DNA of 64,000 bases from an uncultured Oscillibacter sp. (lineage in GTDB: Bacteria > Bacillota > Clostridia > Oscillospirales > Oscillospiraceae): positions 8,915-72,914 of the forward strand of contig CAJTZK010000005.1 in NCBI GenBank assembly GCA_910583785.1, read 5' to 3'. The stretch's first letter is position 1. Each line of letters begins with the position of its first letter. The translations under genes and the position numbers were made by a program. Below, piece after piece: positions 42,442 to 49,319 of the stretch. Under the pieces are notes generated by a model. It was not told the origin of the DNA. It was given only the letters and a program-made list of their open reading frames with translations, and searched no databases.

Positions 42442-44700
42442 ATGCCAAAGAAGAAAACACCCGACGCCGGAAAGCCCAAATCCGGAAACCCCAATGTCCT
42501 AGGGCTCCACGCCGCGGTGGTGGAACAGCCCATCACCGACACCCTGGAGACCAACTACATGCCCTACGCTATGAGTGTCATCGTCTCCCGGGCCATCCCG
42601 GAGATCGACGGCTTCAAGCCCTCCCACCGCAAGCTCCTCTACACCATGTACAAAATGGGCCTCCTCACCGGGGCGCGGACCAAGTCCGCCAACATCGTGG
42701 GCCAGACCATGCGCTTAAACCCCCACGGAGACGCCGCCATCTACGACACCATGGTCCGCCTCTCCCGGGGCTACGGGGCCCTGCTCACCCCCTTTGTGGA
42801 CTCCAAGGGCAACTTCGGCAAGCACTACTCCCGGGACATGTCCTGCGCCGCCCCCCGGTACACCGAGGCCAAGCTCACCCCCATCTGCCAGGAGCTGTTC
42901 CGGGACATTGACAGCGACACCGTGGACTTCGTGGACAACTACGACAACTCCATGAAGGAGCCCGCCCTGCTGCCCACCACCTTCCCCAACATCCTGGTCT
43001 CCGCCAACATGGGCATCGCCGTGGGCATGGCCTCCCAGTTCTGCGGCTTTAACTTAAAAGAGGTCTGCGACACGGCGGCGGCCTACCTCAAAAACCCGGA
43101 CTGCGACCTGCTGGAAACCCTGCCCGCCCCGGACTTTCCCACCGGCGGGGAGCTGATCTGCGACCGGGACGCCCTCCGGGACATCTACGCCACCGGACGG
43201 GGCGGCGTGAAGGTCCGGGCCAAGTGGCGCTATGTGAAAGAGGAAAACCTCATCGAAATTACGGAGATTCCCTACTCCACCTCCACCGAGGCGATTTTGG
43301 ACAAGGTGGCGGAGCTCATCAAGGCGGGCAGGGCCAAGGAAATCGCCGACATGCGGGACGAGACGGACCTCTCCGGCCTCAAGCTCACCATTGACCTCAA
43401 GCGGGGGGCGGACCCGGACAAGCTCATGGCCCGCCTCTTTAAGCAGACCCCCCTGGAGGACGCCTTTTCCTGCAACTTCAACGTCCTCATCGGCGGGATG
43501 CCCCAGGTGCTGGGGGTCCGGCGGATTCTGGAGGAGTGGGCCGCCTGGCGCACCGAGTCCGTGCGGCGGCGGGTGTTCTTCGTCCTGGGGAAGCGGAGGG
43601 AAAAGCTCCACCTCCTCAAGGGCCTCAAGCGCATCCTGCTGGACATTGACAAGGCCATCAAAATCATCCGGGAGACGGAGGAGGAGTCCGAGGTCATCCC
43701 GAACCTGATGATCGGCTTTGGCATCGACCAGGTGCAGGCGGAGTACGTGGCGGAAATCAAGCTCCGCAACATCAATAAAGAGTACATCCTGAAGCGGGTG
43801 AAGGAGACGGAGGCCCTCCAGGATGAGATCGACGACCTGGAGGACATCCTCCAGGACCCCCGGCGGGTGAAAAAAATCATCCTGGAGGAGCTCCGGGACG
43901 CGGCGAAGAAGTACGGCGAGCCCCGCCGCACCGCCATTGTCTACGCCCACGAGCTCCCGGACCCCGGGGAGGACGAAGGGCCGGAGGAGGTTCCGGTCCA
44001 CGTGTTTCTCTCCCGGGAGGGGTACTTCAAGAAAATCACCCCCCAGAGCCTCCGCATGAGCAACACCCAGAAGTACAAGGAGGGGGACGGTCTCCGGCAG
44101 AGCTTCGAGACCACCAGCCGGGCGGAGGTCATGTTCTTCACGGACAAGTGCCAGGTCTACAAGACCCGCCTCAGCGAGTTCGAGGATTCCAAGGCCAGCG
44201 TCCTGGGGGACTACCTCCCGGCGAAGCTGGGCATGGACCCGGGGGAGAGCGTGGTGTTCATGGTCCTCCCCGGGGACTACTCCGGGGGACTCCTCTTCTT
44301 CTTTGAAAACGGCAAGGCGGCCCGGGTGGAGATCAAGGCCTACCAGACCTCCTCCAACCGGAGGAAGCTCACCGGGGCCTACTCCGGCAAGTCCCCCCTG
44401 AAAGCGATTCTCCGGGTGGACGGGGATTTGGAGCTGGCGGCCTACTCCACGGAGCCCCGGTGCCTGATTTTCCACACCGCCCTGCTGGCCCCCAAGACCA
44501 CCCGCTCCACCCAGGGCGTGGCGGTGATGACCCTGAAGCCCAAGTACCAGTTGGAGTCCGTCCTCCCCGTGGAGGAGACGGCCATCGCCAATAAGAGCCG
44601 CTACCGGGTCCGGGCGGTCCCGGCGGCGGGAGCCCTGCTGCGGCAGGAGGACACGGAGGAGGTCCAGCTGGGCCTGCTGGACGGGGAACCCGGGACGTGA
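42442..44700 (+). CDS. Topoisomerase IV-like subunit A (GyrA/ParC family)
   Basis: 752 residues. MSVIVSRAIPEIDGFKPSHR at the N-terminus, catalytic Tyr140 in CAAPRYTEAKL, ITEIPYSTSTEAI, and a reduced C-terminal pinwheel without a GyrA box, which argues for decatenase rather than supercoiling activity. The quinolone-resistance region reads HGDAAIYD (95-102): Ala98 replaces the usual Ser83/80, while the Asp87-equivalent Asp102 is kept. AAAGGGCAGAATC supplies a weak ribosome binding site. Partner of the 39833 subunit, from which it is separated by 617 bases with two regulator genes. Confidence 0.9.
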   Translation: MPKKKTPDAGKPKSGNPNVLGLHAAVVEQPITDTLETNYMPYAMSVIVSRAIPEIDGFKPSHRKLLYTMYKMGLLTGARTKSANIVGQTMRLNPHGDAAIYDTMVRLSRGYGALLTPFVDSKGNFGKHYSRDMSCAAPRYTEAKLTPICQELFRDIDSDTVDFVDNYDNSMKEPALLPTTFPNILVSANMGIAVGMASQFCGFNLKEVCDTAAAYLKNPDCDLLETLPAPDFPTGGELICDRDALRDIYATGRGGVKVRAKWRYVKEENLIEITEIPYSTSTEAILDKVAELIKAGRAKEIADMRDETDLSGLKLTIDLKRGADPDKLMARLFKQTPLEDAFSCNFNVLIGGMPQVLGVRRILEEWAAWRTESVRRRVFFVLGKRREKLHLLKGLKRILLDIDKAIKIIRETEEESEVIPNLMIGFGIDQVQAEYVAEIKLRNINKEYILKRVKETEALQDEIDDLEDILQDPRRVKKIILEELRDAAKKYGEPRRTAIVYAHELPDPGEDEGPEEVPVHVFLSREGYFKKITPQSLRMSNTQKYKEGDGLRQSFETTSRAEVMFFTDKCQVYKTRLSEFEDSKASVLGDYLPAKLGMDPGESVVFMVLPGDYSGGLLFFFENGKAARVEIKAYQTSSNRRKLTGAYSGKSPLKAILRVDGDLELAAYSTEPRCLIFHTALLAPKTTRSTQGVAVMTLKPKYQLESVLPVEETAIANKSRYRVRAVPAAGALLRQEDTEEVQLGLLDGEPGT

Positions 44701-44720
44701 GGAAGAACAAGGAGGCGGCT

Positions 44721-45572
44721 GTGAAACAGAACCTGAAAACGTATGCCCTCATCACCTTGGGCTCCGTCATTTACGCCCTGTCCTTTGACTGGTTTGTGGC
44801 GCCCAACCACTTTGCCATGGGGGGCGTCACGGGCCTTGCCCAGATTCTGCACCACCTGTTCCCCGCCCTCACCGTTGGCACGGCCTCGGCGCTGATGAAC
44901 GTGCCGCTGTTCCTCATTGGCTGGAAGAAGATCGGGGGGCACCTGCTGGTCAGCAGCCTGTACGCCATGGTGGTCAGCAACGCCGCCATCGACGGGCTGA
45001 ACCTCCTCTTCGATTTCCAGCCCATGGACCCCATCCTGGCGGTCCTGTTCGGCGGCGGGGTCATGGGAGTGGGCCTGGGCCTGGTGTTTGCCCAGGGGGC
45101 CACCACCGGAGGCACGGACATTGTCGCCAAGCTCCTGAAGCTGAAATGGCCCTGGCTGCCCATCGGGAAGCTGGTCATGATTCCGGACACCGCCGTCATG
45201 CTGCTGGTGGCCCTGGCCTTTGGGCAGCTCAGCGCCATGCTGTACGGGGTGATCAAGCTCTACACCTGCTCCAAGGCCATGGACGCCGTGCTCTATGGGA
45301 CGGTGGATTCCCGGGTGGCCTACATCATCTCGGACCACTGGCGGGAGCTCTGCCAGACGCTGCTCCAGAGCCGGGGGGTGACGATCCTCCAGGGCCAGGG
45401 GGCCTACACTGGGGCGGAGAAGCAGGTGCTGATGATCGCCTTCAAGCAGAAGGAAATCGTGGACCTGAAACGCCGGGTCTACGAGCTGGACCCGAAGGCG
45501 TTCGTGATTGTCTGCGACGCCCGGGACGTGCTGGGGAACGGCTTTTCCCCCTACCGGCAGGACGAGATATGA
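44721..45572 (+). CDS. YitT-family membrane protein
   Basis: 283 residues from GTG 44721, chosen because AAGGAGG lies 5 bases upstream; GTG 44697 overlapping the previous stop is possible. Five or six N-terminal helices of the DUF161 type (YALSFDWFVAPNHFAMGGVTG, GGGVMGVGLGLVFAQGATTG with GGTDIVAK) are followed by a cytoplasmic DUF2179 domain (SRGVTILQGQGAYTGAEKQV, FVIVCDARDVLGNGF). Function of the family is not established; transport has been proposed. Confidence 0.92.
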   Translation: MKQNLKTYALITLGSVIYALSFDWFVAPNHFAMGGVTGLAQILHHLFPALTVGTASALMNVPLFLIGWKKIGGHLLVSSLYAMVVSNAAIDGLNLLFDFQPMDPILAVLFGGGVMGVGLGLVFAQGATTGGTDIVAKLLKLKWPWLPIGKLVMIPDTAVMLLVALAFGQLSAMLYGVIKLYTCSKAMDAVLYGTVDSRVAYIISDHWRELCQTLLQSRGVTILQGQGAYTGAEKQVLMIAFKQKEIVDLKRRVYELDPKAFVIVCDARDVLGNGFSPYRQDEI

Positions 45573-45590
45573 GATATAGAGGAGAACGCC

Positions 45591-46190
45591 ATGACAAACT
45601 TCGAAACCGTGAAACAGAACCTGGAGGCCCGGGGCTATACCGTCCGGGTGTTCCCCGCCGGAGAGGCGGCGGCGGACTACCTGGACGCCGCCATTAGCGG
45701 CAAGTCCGTGGGTTTCGGCGGCTCCGCCACCCTGGAGGCCCTGGGGCTTTATGAGCGCCTGGGACGCCGGAACAAAACCGTATGGCATTGGAAGTGGGAG
45801 GACCCCGCCGCCGCCCGGCGGGAGGCCCTGGCCACGGATGTGTACCTGACCTCCGCCAACGCCCTGGCGGAGACGGGGGAGCTGGTGAACATCGACGGGA
45901 CGGGGAACCGGGCGGCCGCCACGCTGTACGGCCATGAGAAGGTGTTCTTTGTGATTGGCCGGAACAAGCTGGCCCCCTCCTATGACGGGGCGGTCTGGCG
46001 GGCCCGGAATGTGGCCGCCCCCCAGCGGGCGCGGCAGCTGGGGAAAAAGACCCCCTGCGCCGTAACGTGTGACCGCTGTTACGACTGCAAAAGCCCGGAG
46101 CGCATCTGCCGGGGGCTGGCGGTCCTGTGGGGCCCCATGATGGGCATGGAGGCGGAGGTCCTGCTGGTTGACGAGGACCTGGGCCTGTGA
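45591..46190 (+). CDS. LUD-domain protein (LutC/LutB-related)
   Basis: 199 residues. The LUD domain is seen as GKSVGFGGSATLEALGLYE, YLTSANALAETGELVNIDG and KVFFVIGRNKLAPS. A C-terminal Cys group CDRCYDCKSPERIC suggests a metal site. Related proteins act in lactate utilisation or with iron-sulfur partners, but here no lutA/lutB is adjacent, so the substrate is unknown. It is 18 bases after the YitT gene with AGAGGAG upstream, probably co-transcribed. Confidence 0.88.
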   Translation: MTNFETVKQNLEARGYTVRVFPAGEAAADYLDAAISGKSVGFGGSATLEALGLYERLGRRNKTVWHWKWEDPAAARREALATDVYLTSANALAETGELVNIDGTGNRAAATLYGHEKVFFVIGRNKLAPSYDGAVWRARNVAAPQRARQLGKKTPCAVTCDRCYDCKSPERICRGLAVLWGPMMGMEAEVLLVDEDLGL

Positions 46191-46480
46191 GCCCGGGGCA
46201 TGGCTGAAAAATGGCAAAGGGCTTCCATGGCGGTTTCCGTTCCCCTGGGCTGGCGTTCCAACATCCTGGCATACGCCCGGCGTTCCCGCGGGTGTCCGCC
46301 TGGCCCGGAGGAACCTGTTCCGCCCCTGGCCGTTCCGCCATGGATGAAACAAGCCCCCGGGGCTTGTCCGCCGTGCCCCGGGGCGGGCGGGGCCCTGGAA
46401 AAACGGCCCGGGCCCCGCAAAGAGGGAAGCCCACCGGATGGATCATACCGCCAGTACGGAAGAGTGAAGGAGGGGCCGCG
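46191..46480. other. Gene-free stretch upstream of lipoprotein gene
   Basis: 290 bases with no supported gene. It holds one clear hairpin, ACAAGCCCCCGGGGCTTGT, near 46346-46365, and generally GC-rich sequence. Confidence 0.5.
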
Positions 46481-47404
46481 ATGGGCAGGAGAACAGGCAG
46501 GATGGCCGCGCTGGCCCTGGCGCTCTGCCTTCTGACGGGGTGCTCCGCCCTGCTGGAGCGGACCTACGCCACTGCGGAGCCCCACAGCAGCAAGTTTTGG
46601 GAGAGCGAGGCCGCCGGGACCCTCCGGGCGGAGAACCACCAGGATGTGGTAAACGACCTGCTGCTGCTGGTGGGCGAGCACCGGGAGACGGCGACGCTGC
46701 GCTTGTACGACTTCAAAAGCGACCTGGCCGTGGCCGACACCCTGGAAGCGGCGGCGGCGGAGGTCCAGCAGGAGACCCCCATGGGGGCCTATGCCGTGGA
46801 GTTCATCACCACCTCCAGCCACGCCCAGCGGGGCTATTACGAGGTGGCGGTGCGCATCGGCTACCGCCGGACCCTGGAGCAGCTCCAGGCGGTGGTAAAC
46901 GCCACCAGCCCGGAGGCGCTGTACAGCCTCCTGGCGGCGGCCCTGGACGCGGGCAAGACGGAGCTGGCGGTCCGCATGGGCTATTGGGGCGCGGACGGCG
47001 GAACCCGGGTGGAGGACGCCATGGCCCAGCTCCGGGAGGAGCGGGAACTGACGGAGACGGTGCCCTGGGTGGTGAATTACTATCCCGCCGCAGAGAGCCC
47101 GGGCCTGGTGGAATTCCTCCTGGATCCGCCGGAACCGGAGGAGGGCCAGCTGGCCGCGGGGGACGGCGAGGCCTCCGGGGAAGATGGGGAAGGCCTGTCC
47201 GGAGAGGCGGGGGAGGCGCCTCCCGCCGGGGAGGGAGCCCTCCCCGGAGACGGCGGGCCGCCGGAGGAGGCCGGAAGCCCAGAGGAGAACCCGGAGGAAC
47301 CGCCCCGGGACGAGGACGCTTCCAGCGGGCCGGAAGAGAACCCGGAGGCGCAGGGCGGGGATTCCAGCCACGCCGTCCCGGCGGAGGAGGAAGGAAAAAG
47401 TTAG
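46481..47404 (+). CDS. Lipoprotein of unknown function with acidic tail
   Basis: 307 residues from ATG 46481 (GAAGGAGG upstream). The signal peptide ends in lipobox LLTGCSALLERTYA (Cys21). A folded region of about 190 residues with repeated Tyr and Arg (LERTYATAEPHSSKFWES, AYAVEFITTSSHAQRGYYEV) precedes a roughly 100-residue C-terminal tail rich in Gly, Glu and Pro (for example GEGLSGEAGEAPPAGEGA), which is likely disordered in the wall space. No family recognised. Confidence 0.8.
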   Translation: MGRRTGRMAALALALCLLTGCSALLERTYATAEPHSSKFWESEAAGTLRAENHQDVVNDLLLLVGEHRETATLRLYDFKSDLAVADTLEAAAAEVQQETPMGAYAVEFITTSSHAQRGYYEVAVRIGYRRTLEQLQAVVNATSPEALYSLLAAALDAGKTELAVRMGYWGADGGTRVEDAMAQLREERELTETVPWVVNYYPAAESPGLVEFLLDPPEPEEGQLAAGDGEASGEDGEGLSGEAGEAPPAGEGALPGDGGPPEEAGSPEENPEEPPRDEDASSGPEENPEAQGGDSSHAVPAEEEGKS

Positions 47405-47427
47405 GGGAAGTTTTTTTGGAAAAGGCC

Positions 47428-47456
47428 TTGACAAGGCGGGAAAGCTCTGCTAGAAT
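47428..47456 (+). promoter_or_regulatory. Promoter of tRNA-Gly
   Basis: TTGACA (47428-47433), 17-base spacer, TAGAAT (47451-47456). Confidence 0.85.
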
Positions 47457-47521
47457 ACACCATGTTCTTACGGGCGCCGTCCGGCCCTAGCGGTTCCGCC
47501 GCTTGGGGACGCGGTCCTTAT

Positions 47522-47597
47522 GCGGGCATAGCTCATCTGGTAGAGCGCCACCTTGCCAAGGTGGAGGTAGCGAGTTCGAGCCTCGTTGCCCGCTCCA
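47522..47597 (+). tRNA. tRNA-Gly (anticodon GCC)
   Basis: 73 bases plus encoded CCA (47595-47597). Acceptor GCGGGCA / TGCCCGC, D-arm GCTCATCTGGTAGAGC, anticodon arm CACCTTGCCAAGGTG with GCC at 47555-47557, and T-arm CGAGTTCGAGCCTCG, all pairing correctly. It is the tRNA whose charging the glyS T-box would sense. Confidence 0.97.
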
Positions 47598-47602
47598 GCT
47601 CA

Positions 47603-47663
47603 GAAATTCCCACCGCCGCTCCGTTTCCGGCTCCGCCGGAAACGGAGCTGTGATGGGAATTTC
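47603..47663. repeat. 61-base near-perfect hairpin after tRNA-Gly
   Basis: Outer arms GAAATTCCCA / TGGGAATTTC and inner arms GCTCCGTTTCCGGC / GCCGGAAACGGAGC (both perfect), separated by 5-base internal loops; loop TCC. It starts 5 bases after the tRNA CCA, so it may take part in 3' processing or be a repeat element. Confidence 0.85.
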
Positions 47664-47671
47664 TTCGCCTT

Positions 47672-47710
47672 CAGCCGTGAACCACGTTGTTGGGTTCACG
47701 GCTGATTTTT
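47672..47710 (+). terminator. Terminator of tRNA-Gly transcript
   Basis: Arms CAGCCGTGAACC / GGTTCACGGCTG, loop of 9, then ATTTTTCTTTT. Confidence 0.88.
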
Positions 47711-47822
47711 CTTTTACGGGGGACGGGGGCTTTTGTGCAGCGGCGAGATGGACAGGACATGCCATGCCTTTTGCTCTCCCGGGGCGTGATTTGGTTTCTT
47801 GTCCGCCTGTCGAGGCGGGTAT

Positions 47823-48035
47823 CTACCAGTAGGGCTTTGAGTCCTCCGCCAGCCCAAGAATATAATCAGTACTGGTGTGGTAAAACCTCGCCAGCGCGAT
47901 GAGCGCCCCGCTGGGGATATCCAGCCCCCCGTTTTCATAGCGGGAATAGGTCGCCTGGGAAACATGAAGCAGCTCCGCTAGGGCCCGCTGGGGCAGATCC
48001 CGGTCCTCCCGCAGGTCCCGCAGCCTTTGGTACAT
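47823..48035 (-). CDS. Small XRE-family HTH regulator
   Basis: 70 residues. LRDLREDRDLPQRALAELLH, VSQATYSRYENGGLDIPSGA and FYHTSTDYILGL are a complete Cro/C1-type helix-turn-helix domain with a short tail. AGGAGGAGGGA upstream of the ATG. It is divergent from the small gene at 48163, with two operator-like sites in between. Confidence 0.85.
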   Translation of the reverse strand: MYQRLRDLREDRDLPQRALAELLHVSQATYSRYENGGLDIPSGALIALARFYHTSTDYILGLAEDSKPYW

Positions 48036-48081
48036 GGTACGTGTCCCTCCTCCTGCTTTTCCAAACTTCTTTCATTTTAGG

Positions 48082-48124
48082 ATATGCGAAAATTGCATAT
48101 TGATTTTTATACGAAAATCGCATA
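48082..48124. promoter_or_regulatory. Two operator-like dyads between divergent genes
   Basis: ATATGCGAAAATTGCATAT (48082-48100) is a palindrome with 6-base arms. A related ATACGAAAATCGCATA lies at 48109-48124, 25 bases further on, matching 14 of 16 positions. Likely binding sites for the adjacent XRE protein. Confidence 0.55.
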
Positions 48125-48162
48125 AAATGGAGGAAAGAAAAACCGGAGGAGGGAGGATCGTA

Positions 48163-48336
48163 TTGCCCAAGAGAAAGAGAGAGGACAGTCAGGTCTGGCG
48201 GGTTTGGGTAGACACCCGGCGGCGGGTGGTTTCCTTCCACGAGGCCCCGGGGTATCAGCTTTTGGAGTTCCACAGCTACGAGCTGTTTCTGAGCTGCATC
48301 GACAGCTATACGGCCCAGCGCTACCGCTACCAATAA
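48163..48336 (+). CDS. Small unknown protein (57 residues)
   Basis: TTG 48163 is chosen because GGAGGAGGGAGG lies 6 bases upstream; ATG 48127 in the same frame lacks a binding site. The protein is basic and aromatic (SQVWRVWVDTRRRVVSFHEA, SYELFLSCIDSYTAQRYRYQ), with a predicted beta-hairpin then a helix. No known family. It is divergent from the XRE gene and probably controlled by it. Confidence 0.6.
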   Translation: MPKRKREDSQVWRVWVDTRRRVVSFHEAPGYQLLEFHSYELFLSCIDSYTAQRYRYQ

Positions 48337-48354
48337 AAAAGTCCCGCCAGACGG

Positions 48355-48383
48355 TTGACAAACGGTCAAAACGTGGTATTATA
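48355..48383 (+). promoter_or_regulatory. Promoter of ileS T-box transcript
   Basis: TTGACA (48355-48360) with TATTATA at 48377-48383, spacer 16-18 depending on register. Confidence 0.75.
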
Positions 48384-48394
48384 AGTTGCAACTG

Positions 48395-48673
48395 AACATT
48401 TGGCGTTGATAAGGACGAGTAACCGGCCACGACCCTGCCAAGAGAGCCGCCGCTTTGGTGCGAGGCGGCCAGGAGCGGCGGCGAAAATCACCTTGGAGCC
48501 TCCTGCTGAAAGACGGCGCGAGTAGGTGTGGACGTGTGGCGGGCGTTATTCCGCCGGCCCGTATTGGCGGGCCATGAGGGGCTGTTCCTTGCGAGGGGGA
48601 CGGCAAGAAGAGTGGTATCGCGGAGCGCTGGCAGCGCCTCCGTCTCTTGAAAGGGAGACGGAGGCGTTTTTTT
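48395..48673 (+). ncRNA. T-box riboswitch leader (isoleucine type)
   Basis: Stem I start GATAAGGACGAGTAAC, candidate specifier ATC (48487-48489) in GGCGAAAATCACC, and T-box AAGAGTGGTATCGCGG (48608-48623). The terminator is CGCCTCCGTCTC / GAGACGGAGGCG (48635-48666) followed by seven T. The ATC specifier and the downstream ileS agree with control by uncharged tRNA(Ile). An unrelated gene lies between leader and ileS. Confidence 0.92.
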
Positions 48674-48691
48674 GATATTCTCGGATATGCA

Positions 48692-48712
48692 CAGAATACA
48701 AACCGTATTCTG
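48692..48712. promoter_or_regulatory. Dyad between T-box terminator and unknown gene
   Basis: Perfect 8-base arms CAGAATAC / GTATTCTG around AAACC. It could be an operator or an mRNA hairpin. Confidence 0.4.
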
Positions 48713-48736
48713 CGTTCAATAAAATACCATTTGGAG

Positions 48737-49264
48737 ATGATAACGTTGAAGCTGCCGGGTACGATTACGCTGGTCCTTGAGGACACCCCGGAGAAGTTCC
48801 GCCCCCTGGCGGAGGAGATCGTCCCGCCGTTGATAGAGCTTCTGCGGGGCCTCTGCGCTCTGGAGGAGAAGTTTTGCGCCCGGGGACAGAAGCAGCGGGC
48901 GGAACGCCCCGGCGGTATTTACTCCACCCAGGCCCACCCCAACAGCAAAGCCCTTTGGGATTACTACCGGGACGCTTACAAAGCCCTGCTGGACCCCCGC
49001 TGTACGGAAAAGCTTTTGGCCCGGCGCCGGGACTGCTGCCAGAGCATGGGGGACCCGGCGGATTTTGCCTGCTTGAAGGGAGCGGCGGAGGTCGTCTTCA
49101 CCATGAAAAGCAAGAGCAAGGCCGTGGTGATTGTCCGGGCCTTCGACGGCTTCGGCAGCGACTGCCGCTTTGAGTTGAAACCGGAGGCCGGAGAGTGGAA
49201 AATTGACCAAGTGTCCCAGAACACCTGCGGCAGCGGGCCCTGGCGGACAAACTTCTATTTTTAA
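48737..49264 (+). CDS. Unknown protein between T-box leader and ileS
   Basis: About 175 residues; start uncertain (ATG 48737 with GGAG immediately upstream, or TTG 48746 with GGAG at 9 bases). No signal peptide or membrane helix. The N-terminal half is helical (LAEEIVPPLIELLRGLCALE) and Cys-rich overall. The C-terminal part VVIVRAFDGFGSDCRFEL followed by GEWKIDQVS looks like the beta-sheet of an NTF2-like fold; this is a weak resemblance. It lies on the T-box transcript 55 bases before ileS, so it should be co-induced under isoleucine starvation. Confidence 0.7.
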   Translation: MITLKLPGTITLVLEDTPEKFRPLAEEIVPPLIELLRGLCALEEKFCARGQKQRAERPGGIYSTQAHPNSKALWDYYRDAYKALLDPRCTEKLLARRRDCCQSMGDPADFACLKGAAEVVFTMKSKSKAVVIVRAFDGFGSDCRFELKPEAGEWKIDQVSQNTCGSGPWRTNFYF

Positions 49265-49319
49265 TTTGATGGCAGCTCAATAAAACACAAATAGTAATAT
49301 TATAAAGGAGTAATACAAA

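Noticed and set aside
46211..46480. Upstream in-frame extension of the lipoprotein gene
   Set aside because: It would place the signal peptide and lipobox 90 residues inside the protein, and ATG 46481 has a strong AAGGAGG.
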